Assembly: GCF_024734075.1 (NCBI RefSeq)
Contig: NZ_CP102850.1
Location: forward strand, 4,216,001 to 4,280,000
Reading direction: 5' to 3'
DNA length: 64,000 bases
Source: Gordonia mangrovi
Lineage (GTDB): Bacteria > Actinomycetota > Actinomycetes > Mycobacteriales > Mycobacteriaceae
Shown here piece after piece: positions 36,933 to 46,576 of the stretch. The translations under genes and the position numbers were made by a program. Each line of letters starts with the position of its first letter. Positions within the stretch are counted from its first letter, which is position 1. Below the pieces are notes generated by a model. It was not told where the DNA came from and searched no databases. It saw only the letters and a list, made by a program, of their open reading frames with translations.

Positions 36933-38557
36933 AGCGGGATGTTCCCATGCTTCTTCGGCGGCAGGGTGACCATCTTGCGTTCGAGCAGTCGCAGGGCGGT
37001 CGCGACCTGGCCGCGGGTGTGGCTCGGCGGGATCACCGCGTCGACGTAGCCGCGTTCGGCCGCGACATAGGGGTTGACGAGCGTGTCCTCGTACTCCTGC
37101 TGCAGCTCGAGGCGCAGCGCGTCAACATCCTCGCCGTTCGCGGCGGCCTCCTTGAGCTTGCCGCGGTACACGAAGCCCACCGCGCCGGAGGCGCCCATGA
37201 CGGCGATCTGCGCGGTCGGCCACGCGAGATTGACGTCGGCGCCCATGTGCTTGGACCCCATGACGTCGTAGGCGCCGCCGTAGGCCTTGCGGGTGATGAT
37301 GGTGATCTTGCCGACCGTGGCCTCGCCGTAGGCGTAGAGCAGTTTGGCGCCGCGACGGATGATGCCGTTGTACTCCTGGTCGGTGCCGGGTAGGAAGCCG
37401 GGCACGTCGACGAGAGTGACGATCGGGATGTTGAAGGCGTCGCAGGTGCGGACGAAGCGCGCGGCTTTCTCCGAGCCCTTGATGTCGAGGCAGCCGGCGA
37501 ACTGGGTGGGCTGGTTGGCGACGATGCCGACGCTGCGGCCGTCGACGCGTCCGTAGCCGACGAGGACGTTGGTGGCGTATTCGGCCTGCACCTCGAGGAA
37601 TTCGTCGTCGTCGAGGATGCGCCGGATGACCTCGTGCATGTCGTAGGGCTGGTTCGGCGAATCCGGGATGAGGGTGTCGAGTTCGAGGTCCTCGTCGGTG
37701 AGGGTGTCCTCGATCGACCCGGCGGCCGGCTGATCGACCGGCAGGCGGGGCGCCTCGGCGCGGTTGTTGCTGGGCAGGTACCCGAGCAGTTCCTTCACGT
37801 ATTCGAGGGCGTCTTCCTCGTCGGACGCCACATAGCTGGCGGTGCCCGACTTCGTCATGTGCGTGTTCGCGCCGCCGAGATCCTCCATCGTGACGTCCTC
37901 GCCGGTGACGGTCTTGATGACGTCGGGGCCGGTGATGAACATCTGGCTGGTCTTGTCGACCATCACCACGAAGTCGGTGAGTGCGGGGGAGTAGACGTGA
38001 CCGCCGGCCGCGGCGCCGAGGATGAGCGAGATCTGCGGGATCACGCCGGAGGCGCGGACATTGCGGTGGAAGATCTCCCCGTAGAGGCCCAGCGACACCA
38101 CACCCTCTTGGATGCGGGCGCCGGCGCCGTCGTTGATGCCGATCAGCGGACGGCCGGTCTTGATGGCCAGGTCCATCACCTTGACGATCTTCTCGCCGTA
38201 GACCTCACCGAGGCTGCCGCCGAAGACGGTGACGTCCTGGGAGAAGATGCAGACCTCGCGGCCGTCGATGGTGCCGTAGCCGGTCACCACGCCATCACCC
38301 AGCGGGCGGCGCTCGGCCAGCCCGAAGTTGGTGCTGCGGTGACGGGCCAGCGCGTCGAGTTCTACGAAAGAGCCCTCGTCGAGCAGGTGGGTGATCCGTT
38401 CCCGGGCGGTGAGCTTGCCCCGGTCATGGATCTTCTCGACCGCGGCCTCACCCACCGGGTGCTTGGCCTCCTCGAGGCGGTTACGCAGGTCGGCGAGTTT
38501 TCCCGCCGTCGTGTGGATGTCGGGGGCGGAGCCGTCCTCGCGCGAAGCAGTCGTCAT
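36929..38557 (-). CDS. accD5: Acyl-CoA carboxylase beta subunit (propionyl-CoA carboxyltransferase)
   Basis: Carboxyltransferase that moves CO2 from biotin on AccA3 to propionyl- or acetyl-CoA; 542 residues, crotonase fold, hexamer. Signature regions are [37 protein letters not shown], the oxyanion-type [15 protein letters not shown] (as [15 protein letters not shown]), and [21 protein letters not shown] in the second half. These resemble AccD5 (PccB) closely. The product supplies methylmalonyl-CoA for methyl-branched lipids, relevant to the acyltransferases nearby. The ATG at 38557 has no clear ribosome-binding site and a GTG two codons earlier is possible. It is divergent from birA, whose ligase biotinylates AccA3. 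Confidence 0.95.
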   Translation of the reverse strand: MTTASREDGSAPDIHTTAGKLADLRNRLEEAKHPVGEAAVEKIHDRGKLTARERITHLLDEGSFVELDALARHRSTNFGLAERRPLGDGVVTGYGTIDGREVCIFSQDVTVFGGSLGEVYGEKIVKVMDLAIKTGRPLIGINDGAGARIQEGVVSLGLYGEIFHRNVRASGVIPQISLILGAAAGGHVYSPALTDFVVMVDKTSQMFITGPDVIKTVTGEDVTMEDLGGANTHMTKSGTASYVASDEEDALEYVKELLGYLPSNNRAEAPRLPVDQPAAGSIEDTLTDEDLELDTLIPDSPNQPYDMHEVIRRILDDDEFLEVQAEYATNVLVGYGRVDGRSVGIVANQPTQFAGCLDIKGSEKAARFVRTCDAFNIPIVTLVDVPGFLPGTDQEYNGIIRRGAKLLYAYGEATVGKITIITRKAYGGAYDVMGSKHMGADVNLAWPTAQIAVMGASGAVGFVYRGKLKEAAANGEDVDALRLELQQEYEDTLVNPYVAAERGYVDAVIPPSHTRGQVATALRLLERKMVTLPPKKHGNIPL

Positions 38558-38681
38558 GGACACCGATGCTAACGACCCCGGTGTGAGCCACGTCAAGCGG
38601 ATCAACGTGAGATATGCCTCAGGTTCCCGAGCGATCGGTCGGGGATCTCGGATCCGGCGGTGACCTGCGGCTGCGGGGCGG

Positions 38682-38687
38682 TAGCGT
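38682..38687 (+). promoter_or_regulatory. -10 element TAGCGT for probably leaderless birA mRNA
   Basis: TAGCGT fits the actinobacterial TANNNT -10 pattern, and only 8 bases separate it from the birA ATG, which also lacks a ribosome-binding site. This spacing is typical for transcripts that begin at the start codon. Confidence 0.5.
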
Positions 38688-38695
38688 CATCACCT

Positions 38696-39493
38696 ATGAC
38701 CAACCACGCCACCGATCTCGATGCCGACCGACTCCACGGACTGTTGTCCGGAACGCGATGGCGCTCGGTGGAGGTGGTGGCGTCCACCGGGTCGACCAAC
38801 GCCGACCTCGTCACCCGCGCGGGATCCGAGGATGTCGACGGCACGGTGCGGTTGACGACCGACCAGACCGCGGGCCGCGGCCGGCACTCGCGGGTGTGGT
38901 CCGCGCCGGCCGGCAGTCAGCTGGCCATGTCTGCCGCGGTCGCCGTGGGAGAGGAGACCGAGCATCTGGGCTGGTTGTCGCTGCTGGCCGGACTCGCGGC
39001 GGCCGACGCGATCGACGAGGTGGCCGGGCGGCGGCCGACCCTGAAGTGGCCGAACGACGTGCTGATCGACGACCGGAAGGTGGCCGGCATCCTGGCCGAA
39101 TACACCCGCGCACCCGCCGGTGGTGTCGCAGTGATCGGTATCGGCATCAACACCGTCATGACCCCCGACGAGTTGCCTGTGCCGACGGCGACGTCTCTGC
39201 AGATCAGCACCGGCAGTGCGGTGTCGGATACCGAGCTGGCGGCCGCGTTTCTGCGCGGGCTCGCGGATCTGCTGACCCATTGGCCCGACGACCTCGACCG
39301 ACTCAGCGCGGCCTACCGCGAGCGCAGCGACACGGTCGGCCAACGGGTGCGGCTGGTGCTGCCCGGTGATCAGACGGTGACCGGCACCGCCGTCGGTGTG
39401 GACGCGATGGGGCGGATCGTTCTGGACGCCGACGGCCGCGAGGTGGTGGCCGCGGCGGGCGATGTCACCCACCTGCGGCCACTCGACGCGTGA
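38696..39493 (+). CDS. birA: Biotin-[acetyl-CoA-carboxylase] ligase
   Basis: Attaches biotin through biotinyl-AMP to the Lys of AccA3 and pyruvate carboxylase; 265 residues. Motifs are STGSTNADL, the biotin-binding loop TAGRGRHSRVW, LKWPNDVLIDDRKVAGIL and a C-terminal SH3-like domain (GQRVRLVLPGDQTVTGTAVGV). There is no N-terminal helix-turn-helix, so it is a group I ligase that does not repress biotin genes. It is divergent from accD5, joining substrate and modifying enzyme at one locus, as in M. tuberculosis (Rv3279c). ATG38696 is chosen over an upstream ATG because of the -10 element 8 bases before it. Confidence 0.94.
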   Translation: MTNHATDLDADRLHGLLSGTRWRSVEVVASTGSTNADLVTRAGSEDVDGTVRLTTDQTAGRGRHSRVWSAPAGSQLAMSAAVAVGEETEHLGWLSLLAGLAAADAIDEVAGRRPTLKWPNDVLIDDRKVAGILAEYTRAPAGGVAVIGIGINTVMTPDELPVPTATSLQISTGSAVSDTELAAAFLRGLADLLTHWPDDLDRLSAAYRERSDTVGQRVRLVLPGDQTVTGTAVGVDAMGRIVLDADGREVVAAAGDVTHLRPLDA

Positions 39494-39550
39494 TCGCCGC
39501 GGCGTCGATCGTGCCGCGGCAGCTCGGGTGCGGGTCGACCGCGCTGGGTG

Positions 39551-40156
39551 TCAGGTGTCGCGGATGCTCTTGTGTCCCATGGCCGGTATGAGCGAGATGA
39601 TCGGCAGCCCGATGATCAGGTGCACGACGGCGGTGGCGATACCCACCGACACCTCCGCGGACAACACCAGCGGGATGATCACGGACGCGGCGATGAGCAG
39701 CCCGACGATCCAGCGGAAGAACTGATCCGGCGATGGCGTGATCAGCTGCAGCACGTACCACAGCGCGCCGGCGGCGAGCGCACACAGGAATCCGACCACG
39801 GCGAACCAGAACTCGTCGCGTGCCAGCGGATTCCACACCCCGAATCGGCCTGCTTCGTTGACCCGCTGCACGATCGCCCGGATGACCCAGGCGGCCAGCC
39901 ACGCGGCGAGGCCGGTCACCACGCCGGTCATCACCACGCCGCCGACGAACATCGTCGGATTGATGTCGGGTCCGCGCCGCGGTTTCGATCGTCCGGCCTC
40001 GGTGTGCTGATACGGATCGGCCGCATACGAGTACGTCGGATCCGAGTGATCGGATCGCGGCGTGGATGGCCGACTGTACGCCCGGGAATCGGGATACCCG
40101 GGTTCATAGCGCGCGGTCCGTGGATCGCGCGGGTCACGTGGATCGTTGTAGCTCAT
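39551..40156 (-). CDS. Four-segment membrane protein with disordered N-terminus (DUF6069-like)
   Basis: Product of 201 residues. The first ~65 residues are polar, with repeated RDPRDPR and Tyr/Pro/Ser/Asp-rich sequence. Four hydrophobic segments follow (TMFVGGVVMTGVVTGLAAWL, FWFAVVGFLCALAAGALWYV, WIVGLLIAASVIIPLVLS, GIATAVVHLIIGLPIISLI). It resembles the DUF6069 family of small actinobacterial membrane proteins, whose function is unknown. It is convergent with birA and divergent from the PH-domain gene. Nothing suggests a catalytic role. Confidence 0.7.
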   Translation of the reverse strand: MSYNDPRDPRDPRTARYEPGYPDSRAYSRPSTPRSDHSDPTYSYAADPYQHTEAGRSKPRRGPDINPTMFVGGVVMTGVVTGLAAWLAAWVIRAIVQRVNEAGRFGVWNPLARDEFWFAVVGFLCALAAGALWYVLQLITPSPDQFFRWIVGLLIAASVIIPLVLSAEVSVGIATAVVHLIIGLPIISLIPAMGHKSIRDT

Positions 40157-40266
40157 GTCTGTCGGACCTCGAGACTTGTCGTCACCTGCACGGCTTCACC
40201 GGCAGTGTACCCACGCCTGCACACCGAACGGCCGCTCCGGCGAACAGCACCACTAAGCTGACAGCC

Positions 40267-40848
40267 ATGTCCTATCCACGGGAGAACCTCGCCCCGGGCG
40301 AGGAGATCGTGCTGCATCGGCATCCCCACTGGAAATGTCTGGTCGGCCCGTTCCTGCTCTTCGTGGTGTTCACCGCCGCGGCCGGCTTGTTGGCTGGCGT
40401 GATCACCGGTGCCGACCTCGGCTCCACCACGCGACTGGTGCTGCTGGGCATCGTCGGCGTTTTGTGGCTCGTCGCGTTCGGCTGGTTCTTCATCCGGCCG
40501 CTGGTCTCGTGGGGTACGACGCATTTCGTCCTCACCGACCGCCGGGTGATCTTCCGCAACGGCATCATCACCCGTTCCGGCATCGACATCCCGATCCGCC
40601 GGATCAGCACCGTCGAGTTCCGGCACGGTCTGATCGACCGGTTGCTGCGCACCGGCACACTGATCATCGAGTCCGCGTCGGATGAGCCCCTGGCCTTCGA
40701 CGACATCCCGCAGGTCGAACGCGTACATGCGCTGCTCTACCACGAGGTGCTCGATGAGGCCGAGAACGAGCCGCTCGGCGCCGACAGGTACGACGACCTG
40801 TCCGATGACACACCGGGTCGGCGTCACGACGAGGGCAGCAGGCGATGA
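40267..40848 (+). CDS. Membrane-anchored PH-domain protein
   Basis: Product of 193 residues: two transmembrane segments near the N-terminus (VGPFLLFVVFTAAAGLLAGV and LVLLGIVGVLWLVAFGWFF), then a bacterial PH (bPH_2) domain with THFVLTDRRVIFRNGIITRSGIDIPIRRISTVEF and a charged C-terminal tail. It matches the type of M. tuberculosis Rv3278c beside birA. The stop overlaps the response regulator start by 4 bases (ATGA), so it is in an operon with a two-component system and may influence or respond to it. Molecular function unknown. Confidence 0.85.
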   Translation: MSYPRENLAPGEEIVLHRHPHWKCLVGPFLLFVVFTAAAGLLAGVITGADLGSTTRLVLLGIVGVLWLVAFGWFFIRPLVSWGTTHFVLTDRRVIFRNGIITRSGIDIPIRRISTVEFRHGLIDRLLRTGTLIIESASDEPLAFDDIPQVERVHALLYHEVLDEAENEPLGADRYDDLSDDTPGRRHDEGSRR

Positions 40849-41519
40849 CCGACGTCCTGTTGGCCGAGGACGATGCCGCCATCGCGGAGCCGCTGGCTCG
40901 CGCGCTCATTCGGGAGGGCTACGGCTGCCAGGTCGTCACCGACGGCGCGCAGGCTCTCGACCACGCCCTCGACAGTCGTTTCGAGTTGCTGATCCTCGAC
41001 CTCGGTCTGCCCGAGATCGACGGGCTCGAGGTGTGCCGACGGGTACGGTCGCAACGACCCTCGCTGGCGGTGCTGATGCTGACCGCGCGCACCGACGAGG
41101 TCGACTTCGTGGTGGGCCTCGATGCCGGGGCCGACGATTATGTCGGCAAACCGTTCCGCCTCGCCGAGTTGCTCGCGCGAGTGCGGGCATTGCTGCGGCG
41201 TCAGCAGAGTTCCGACGTGGTGCTCGACGGCGGCGACATCCAACTCGACACCCGCGGGCGGCGGGTGCTGGCCAAGGGCGCCGACATCGTGCTGGCCAAT
41301 CGCGAGTTCGATCTGTTGCGTTTTCTGATGGAACGCGCCGGGCAGGTCGTGAGCCGCGACGAGATTCTCACCGAGGTGTGGGGCTCGGCGGATCTGCGCT
41401 CATCGAAGACCTTGGACATGCACATCTCCTGGTTGCGGAAGAAGATCGGCGACGACCAGTACGACCGCCCCCGGCACATCGTGACGGTGCGCGGCGTCGG
41501 ATTCCGATTCGATCCCTGA
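40845..41519 (+). CDS. OmpR/PhoB-family response regulator
   Basis: Transcription factor of 224 residues. The receiver domain (1-120) has the acidic pair E8-D9-D10, phospho-acceptor Asp52 in LLILDLGLPEIDG, the Thr of LTARTD and Lys102 in YVGKPF. The winged-helix domain follows (ILANREFDLLRFLMERAGQVVSRDEIL, ending IVTVRGVGFRFDP). It is translationally coupled to the PH-domain gene and lies 15 bases upstream of its histidine kinase. Target genes and signal are not evident; co-transcription with a membrane PH protein hints at envelope sensing. Confidence 0.92.
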   Translation: MTDVLLAEDDAAIAEPLARALIREGYGCQVVTDGAQALDHALDSRFELLILDLGLPEIDGLEVCRRVRSQRPSLAVLMLTARTDEVDFVVGLDAGADDYVGKPFRLAELLARVRALLRRQQSSDVVLDGGDIQLDTRGRRVLAKGADIVLANREFDLLRFLMERAGQVVSRDEILTEVWGSADLRSSKTLDMHISWLRKKIGDDQYDRPRHIVTVRGVGFRFDP

Positions 41520-41534
41520 CCGGACGACATCGCG

Positions 41535-42878
41535 ATGCGCCGCCGGATCCTGAACACGATGATCGCCATGTGCCTGGCGGTCGGCCTGTTGCTGGGCGTG
41601 CCGCTGAGCGTGATCGCATGGTGGTGGGTGTCGGACAACGCCCATCAGACGCTCGACACTCGCCTCAAACTGATCTCCGATCAGCTGATCCGGCAGGAGG
41701 GGGAGGCGGGCAGTCTCCCGCCGGGACAGCTCGACGTCGACGCCTTCCGTCTGCTGATCCCCGAGAACGGCCGGCTGACGCTGCGCTACCCGGTGGACGG
41801 CGGTGCGGACGCGATGGTGGTGATCGGCGATCCGATCGACGGCGCGACACTGGGCGAGTCGCTCGGCCTCGGCAATGCCGGGTCGCTGCTGCTCCAGATC
41901 CCGCTCGATCAGGTCCGTGACGATCAGCTCGTCGCCGTCGGCATCGTGCTGCTGGTGGTCGCCAGTTCGATCGCGGCCGGCACGATCGTCGCGGCCGTGA
42001 CCGCCGGCCGGATCGCCGATCCGCTCATCGACCTCGCCGACCGGGCCGCGGCCATGGCGCGGGGCGACTTCCGTTCGGAATGGAAGTCTTACGGCATCGG
42101 TGAGCTCGACCGCGTGTCCCGGGCTCTGGGCGATGCCAATGCCGAGATCGCGCTCCGTCTGGAACGGGAAGGTGAGATCGTCGGCGATGTCTCACATCAG
42201 TTGCGAAGTCGTCTCACTGCCATCCAGTTGCGGCTGGATGAATTGTCGTTGCATCCCGACGCGTCGGTCGTCGGCGAGGCCGAGGCGGCCCTCGAACAGG
42301 TGGAGCGGCTCTCCCGAGAACTCGACGAGATGGTCGCCGCCTCGCGCAACGACCCCGCGGTACCCGATGACATCGATGTCGAGGAGATGGTGACCACGCT
42401 GATCGGCGACTTCCGTGCGTCTTTCGAGGCCGCCGGCCGCTCCATCTCGGCGGGTTTCGACGGCCGGGCGACCGCGGTGAGCGCGCGGCCCGGGCGGTTG
42501 CGCGAGGCGTTGAGCGTCCTGGTGGACAATGCGCTGCAGCATGGTGGCGGGACATGCCACATTCAGGTCGACGACCTGCCATCGGGTGACATGGTGCGGG
42601 TGTCGGTCTCCGACCAGGGTGACGGGGTGCCCGACGAACTCGTCGGCCACATTTTTCGGCGCGGGTTCTCCGCCGGGCGGGGCAACGGGGTGGGACTGTC
42701 GCTGGCGCGCGCGCTGGTGGAGGCCGACGGCGGACGGCTCGACCTCACCTCGCGCCGACCGGCGGTGTTCTCGCTGGTGATCCCGTCGACGTATGGGAGC
42801 AGGTTGAGTGGCGGGACCGATGCGGGGGCGCCCACCGGCCGATCCGAGATCAGGCGTGACCGAGTTCCTCATCGATGA
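41535..42878 (+). CDS. Sensor histidine kinase
   Basis: Membrane kinase of 447 residues, cognate to the regulator upstream. A first transmembrane segment (MIAMCLAVGLLLGVPLSVIA), an extracytoplasmic sensor of about 95 residues and a second segment (LVAVGIVLLVVASSIAAGTIV) are followed by a HAMP-like stretch. The HisKA box is GDVSHQLRSRLTAI with His221, and the ATPase domain has VDNALQHG, SDQGDGVPDEL and GNGVGLSLARALVEADGG. The C-terminal 30 residues extend past the kinase core and overlap the convergent GtrA gene by 29 bases. The sensed signal is unknown. Confidence 0.9.
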   Translation: MRRRILNTMIAMCLAVGLLLGVPLSVIAWWWVSDNAHQTLDTRLKLISDQLIRQEGEAGSLPPGQLDVDAFRLLIPENGRLTLRYPVDGGADAMVVIGDPIDGATLGESLGLGNAGSLLLQIPLDQVRDDQLVAVGIVLLVVASSIAAGTIVAAVTAGRIADPLIDLADRAAAMARGDFRSEWKSYGIGELDRVSRALGDANAEIALRLEREGEIVGDVSHQLRSRLTAIQLRLDELSLHPDASVVGEAEAALEQVERLSRELDEMVAASRNDPAVPDDIDVEEMVTTLIGDFRASFEAAGRSISAGFDGRATAVSARPGRLREALSVLVDNALQHGGGTCHIQVDDLPSGDMVRVSVSDQGDGVPDELVGHIFRRGFSAGRGNGVGLSLARALVEADGGRLDLTSRRPAVFSLVIPSTYGSRLSGGTDAGAPTGRSEIRRDRVPHR

Positions 42879-43410
42879 GTTCGGCGTCGGTCGGATGCAG
42901 ATCGGTGGAGCCGGCGTCCCCACCGCGCAACTGTTCGACCGGGAAGGCGAACTTGCGCAGCGCCCAGAATCGGAACCCCATCTGCAGCAGATTGCCGATG
43001 AGGAAGCCCAAGATGAAGTCGAGCACCACCAGCTCGGTGGTGGAGACGTTGCTGCGCAGGTCGAAGACGTTGTTGGCCACCCACAGTGGCGCCGCGGCCA
43101 GGATCACGCCGATACCGCTGATCGCGAAGAACAGCAGCGCCTCGTGATGGCGTTCGCGACCGCCGCGGTTCTTGAAAGCCCACTCGCGGTTGAGGATGTA
43201 GCTCAGGATCGTGGCGAGCGTGCCCGAGATGATGCGCGCCACCACCGGCTTCGGTTCCAGCACGGTGAAGGTCAACGCGTAGAAGATCGCCAGGTCGAAG
43301 ACGAAGGTGGTGCCGCCGACGAGAGCGAACTTGATCAGTTCGTGGTGTTGCATCGCGAGACGACGGATCGGCTCGGGGAGTCGAGCCACGAGCTCGTCGA
43401 TGAAGGGCAC
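42850..43410 (-). CDS. GtrA-family membrane protein
   Basis: Product of 186 residues with four transmembrane segments (LIKFALVGGTTFVFDLAIFYAL opens the domain; ISGTLATILSYILNREWAFKNR is the family signature). GtrA-like proteins are thought to help flip polyprenyl-linked sugars for cell-envelope glycosylation. It corresponds in position and family to M. tuberculosis Rv3277 between birA and purK. It is divergent from purK (78 bases) and overlaps the 3' end of the kinase gene. The C-terminal tail (GGDAGSTDLHPTDAELIDEE) is acidic and probably cytoplasmic. Confidence 0.88.
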   Translation of the reverse strand: MPFIDELVARLPEPIRRLAMQHHELIKFALVGGTTFVFDLAIFYALTFTVLEPKPVVARIISGTLATILSYILNREWAFKNRGGRERHHEALLFFAISGIGVILAAAPLWVANNVFDLRSNVSTTELVVLDFILGFLIGNLLQMGFRFWALRKFAFPVEQLRGGDAGSTDLHPTDAELIDEELGHA

Positions 43411-43488
43411 AAGATCCGAGTGTACGAAATCAAACCGAGCAGTAACTTCGCCGGTCGGTCATGCGCATGACGTGGCGGACATGCCACG

Positions 43489-44706
43489 ATGATCGGCGTG
43501 ACATCCAGCATGCCAACCGTGACGATGATCGGCGGTGGTCAGCTCGCCCGTATGACCCATCAGGCGGCCATCGCGCTCGGACAGTGTCTGCGCGTGCTGG
43601 CGTCGAGCAGAGCCGATCCGGCCGCCCAGGTCAGTGCCGACGTCGTGCTCGGGTCCCACGACGAGCTCGCCGACCTCCGTCGTGCCGCCGAGGGGGCCGT
43701 GGCCCTGACCTTCGACCACGAGGGTGTGCCGTTGGCGCATCTACAGGCGCTGGAGGCCGAGGGCGTGGCGGTGCGTCCGCCGTCGGCGGCCCTGCACTTT
43801 GCCCAGGACAAACTCGCGATGCGGGTGCGGCTCGCGGAGCTCGGCCTCCCGGTGCCCGATTTCGCCGAACTCACCGACACCCGCGAGGACGCGCGGGCTC
43901 GCTTCATCGAGTTCGGACAGACCCACGGCTGGGCGATCGTGCTCAAGGCGATCCGCGGCGGCTACGACGGCCGAGGCGTCTGGCTGCTCGACAACCGCGA
44001 CGAGGCGGTCACGGTGTTCGATGAGCAATTCGGTGCCGGCGTAGGCCTCATCGCAGAGCAGAAGGTCGCGATGCGCCGCGAGTTGTCGGCAATGATCGGT
44101 CGATCCCCATACGGGCAGGGTGCCGCGTGGCCGGTGGTCGAGACGATTCAACGCAAGGGGCAGTGCGCGGTGGTGCTGGCCCCTGCGCCGGATCTGTCCG
44201 ACGACGTGGCCGAACAGGCCCAACAGATGGCGCTGCGGCTCGCCGATGCCCTCGGTGTCGTCGGGGTGATGGCGATGGAACTCTTCGAGACCGTCGACGG
44301 TGAACTGCTGGTCAACGAACTGGCGATGCGACCGCACAACAGCGGGCACTGGACCATGGACGGTGCGGTGACATCGCAGTTCGAGCAGCACCTGCGCGCC
44401 GTGCTCGACTACCCGCTCGGCGACACCGCCGCGCGGGCGCCGGTGGTTGTGATGGCCAACATCCTGGGCGCCGACACCGCCCCGGAGATGTCGATGGATG
44501 AGCGTCTGCACCACCTGCTGGCCCGCATGCCGGATGCCAAGGTGCATCTGTACGGTAAGGGCGAACGTCCCGATCGCAAGGTCGGTCACGTCAACATTGT
44601 GGGTGGCGAGGCGGATACGCCGGCGACGGTCCGGGAGCGTGCGGAACGTGCGGCGCACTGGATGTCGCACGCCGAGTGGACCGATGGATGGGATGCGCAC
44701 GCATGA
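43489..44706 (+). CDS. purK: 5-(carboxyamino)imidazole ribonucleotide synthase
   Basis: ATP-dependent carboxylation of AIR to N5-CAIR in purine synthesis; about 405 residues, ATP-grasp fold. Marks are [21 protein letters not shown] at the N-terminus, [46 protein letters not shown] and [16 protein letters not shown]. The true start is one of ATG43489, GTG43498 or ATG43510; no ribosome-binding site decides. The stop overlaps the purE start by 4 bases (ATGA). Product passes directly to PurE. De novo purine synthesis here stands apart from the purine-breakdown islands earlier in the window. Confidence 0.96.
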   Translation: MIGVTSSMPTVTMIGGGQLARMTHQAAIALGQCLRVLASSRADPAAQVSADVVLGSHDELADLRRAAEGAVALTFDHEGVPLAHLQALEAEGVAVRPPSAALHFAQDKLAMRVRLAELGLPVPDFAELTDTREDARARFIEFGQTHGWAIVLKAIRGGYDGRGVWLLDNRDEAVTVFDEQFGAGVGLIAEQKVAMRRELSAMIGRSPYGQGAAWPVVETIQRKGQCAVVLAPAPDLSDDVAEQAQQMALRLADALGVVGVMAMELFETVDGELLVNELAMRPHNSGHWTMDGAVTSQFEQHLRAVLDYPLGDTAARAPVVVMANILGADTAPEMSMDERLHHLLARMPDAKVHLYGKGERPDRKVGHVNIVGGEADTPATVRERAERAAHWMSHAEWTDGWDAHA

Positions 44707-45248
44707 CCGAGACGGACTCCCGCGACGCGGGGCACCACGAACCGACCCGCCCACGCGTGGGATTGATCATGGGCAGCGACTCCGACTGGCCCACCATGGA
44801 AGCCGCCGCCGAAGCGCTTGCCGAGTTCGAGGTGCCCTTCGAGGTCGGCGTCGTGTCGGCGCACCGCACACCGCAGCGGATGCTCGATTACGCCTCGGGC
44901 GCAGCAGATCGCGGTATCTCGGTGATCATCGCCGGGGCCGGCGGCGCGGCGCATCTGCCCGGGATGGTGGCCTCGGCGACACCGCTGCCGGTGATCGGCG
45001 TGCCGGTGCAACTGCGCACCCTCGACGGCCTGGACTCGTTGCTGTCGATCGTGCAGATGCCGGCGGGGGTTCCGGTGGCCACCGTGTCCATCGGCGGCGC
45101 GCGCAACGCGGGTCTGCTCGCGGTGCGGATCCTGGCGTCGTCGGACGCCGAACTGCGCTCGCGTATGGTCGATTTCCAGCAGGGACTGGAGGCGATGGTG
45201 CTGGAGAAGGACGAGGCATTGCGCAAGCGGCTGCTCGGGGTGGACTGA
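44703..45248 (+). CDS. purE: N5-carboxyaminoimidazole ribonucleotide mutase
   Basis: Converts N5-CAIR to CAIR, the partner step of PurK; 181 residues, octamer. The active-site sequences are [36 protein letters not shown] and [17 protein letters not shown], followed by PVPVQ-type [30 protein letters not shown]. The ATG overlaps the purK stop, so the two are coupled. The first ~20 residues ([16 protein letters not shown]) are a polar extension before the conserved core. In M. tuberculosis fadE25 follows purE; here a convergent dienelactone-hydrolase-like gene takes that place, after a hairpin. Confidence 0.97.
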   Translation: MTETDSRDAGHHEPTRPRVGLIMGSDSDWPTMEAAAEALAEFEVPFEVGVVSAHRTPQRMLDYASGAADRGISVIIAGAGGAAHLPGMVASATPLPVIGVPVQLRTLDGLDSLLSIVQMPAGVPVATVSIGGARNAGLLAVRILASSDAELRSRMVDFQQGLEAMVLEKDEALRKRLLGVD

Positions 45249-45259
45249 CGCGGCCACAA

Positions 45260-45302
45260 GTGCCGTAGATCTGTACCACCAGGTGACTCAGATCTACGGC
45301 AC
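45260..45302. terminator. Bidirectional stem-loop between purE and the convergent hydrolase gene
   Basis: A perfect 14-bp stem, GTGCCGTAGATCTG (45260-45273) with CAGATCTACGGCAC (45289-45302), encloses 15 bases. The right arm contains the stop codon of the convergent hydrolase (45294-45296), so the terminator is shared between both genes and overlaps coding sequence. Confidence 0.75.
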
Positions 45303-46145
45303 ATTCATGGCCGGACCCTGGCGGCGCAACTTCGCCACGAAGAAGTCGAGGACCTGCTCGCGTGCGTCGTACGTCGGCTGGCCCGGCTGGTCGATGAGGT
45401 CTTCGGTCAGTGCCGAATGTGGCTGCGGCAACATGGAATCCGGGTTGGCCGAGGAGTCGGGTAGCTCGACGGCGAGGAACGCGTCACCGAGTTGTTCCCG
45501 GAGGAAGTCGAAGCGCGACCGCGGGGCCAGACGATCACCCTCGAACCGCAGACCCATCACCTGAAGACCGGCAGCGCAACGACTCTGGACGCGCGCGAGA
45601 TCGGCATCGCTGATATCGATGGACCGGTTCCGTGCGGGGATCACGCCGAACGGCAGCGACGGCTGGGACAGCACCGGCGCCAGCAGTCGATCGTCGGTGG
45701 CCATCGCCAGTGCGAACCCTCCGGTGAAGCACATCCCGACGGCGCCGACGCCGGGTCCGCCGCAGCGTTCGTGCTCCTCGGCGGCCAACCCTCGCAACCA
45801 GTCGGCCACCGGGGAGGTCTTGCCGGTGGCCAGTACGGTGAACTCCCGGCTGATGCACGCGCGGGTGATCGTCTCCGTCATGTACCGGGCAGATCCCACG
45901 CGGCCCAGCACATCCGGCCGCGGGTCCCGGCCGTCGACACCGAACAGCGACGGCATCACCGCGGTCAGCCCGCGCGCGGCCACCTTCCGCGCGAAGTCGG
46001 CGACTTTCGGGGTGATACCGGGCATCTCGGCGATCACGATGACCGCCGGACCCTCGCCCTTCGAGTACACCGCCCGTGTGGTCGTCCCGACGGTGACCTC
46101 GCGGCGGGTGAAGTCGTCGAGCGCGTCATCGGCCACCGCGTTCAC
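45294..46145 (-). CDS. Dienelactone hydrolase family protein
   Basis: Alpha/beta-hydrolase of 283 residues. The nucleophile motif GAVGMCFTGGFALAMA carries Cys139, the Cys-type nucleophile of dienelactone hydrolases. VIVIAEMPGITPKVADFARKVAARGLTAVMPSLFG gives the typical N-terminal strand and helix. The true substrate is unknown; many actinobacterial members act on esters other than dienelactones. The ATG at 46145 overlaps the stop of the Ddn-like gene by 4 bases, so the two are co-transcribed. The last codons lie in a terminator stem. Confidence 0.82.
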   Translation of the reverse strand: MNAVADDALDDFTRREVTVGTTTRAVYSKGEGPAVIVIAEMPGITPKVADFARKVAARGLTAVMPSLFGVDGRDPRPDVLGRVGSARYMTETITRACISREFTVLATGKTSPVADWLRGLAAEEHERCGGPGVGAVGMCFTGGFALAMATDDRLLAPVLSQPSLPFGVIPARNRSIDISDADLARVQSRCAAGLQVMGLRFEGDRLAPRSRFDFLREQLGDAFLAVELPDSSANPDSMLPQPHSALTEDLIDQPGQPTYDAREQVLDFFVAKLRRQGPAMNVP

Positions 46146-46516
46146 CCGTCGACGATGGTGCCGATGAGGACCGACTCGAACATTCGTGCCGGGATGCGTG
46201 CGCCCGACGCCACGTCGGGCGAATCCGACGGGATGATGCGTGGCCGAACAACCTTGAAATGCTTGGACTTGCGCACCAAACCGAACTCGCCGGCGGCCTG
46301 CACATTGCGCACCCAGTCCGTGTGGCGGCCGTAGGTCAGCACGATCGACAGCCGGTCGTCATCGACCCAGGCGAGCACCGGGATCGAATACTTCTTTCCC
46401 GACTTGCGACCCACGTGCTCGATCATCGCCCATGGCGCCAGGCGTGGAGCCCACTGGCGCTGGATCGGGTTTGTCACCTTCTTGTTCATTCGCGCAACAG
46501 CCCTGGGGATCTTCAT
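46142..46516 (-). CDS. Nitroreductase/deazaflavin (F420)-dependent oxidoreductase family protein
   Basis: Small split-barrel protein of 124 residues in the Ddn-like family. The core PWAMIEHVGRKSGKKYSIPVLAWVDDDRLSIV and YGRHTDWVRNVQAAG are the conserved F420/FMN-binding segments of this group (GRxSGxx and WxxNxxA). Family members reduce quinones or other acceptors with F420H2. It is immediately upstream of the dienelactone-hydrolase-like gene (4-base overlap). No membrane segment; substrate not inferable. Confidence 0.82.
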   Translation of the reverse strand: MKIPRAVARMNKKVTNPIQRQWAPRLAPWAMIEHVGRKSGKKYSIPVLAWVDDDRLSIVLTYGRHTDWVRNVQAAGEFGLVRKSKHFKVVRPRIIPSDSPDVASGARIPARMFESVLIGTIVDG

Positions 46517-46576
46517 GCCTACGAGGATGCCGCACGAAGGCGTGTTTGAGGAGACCCGTTCGGACGATTCGTCGTG

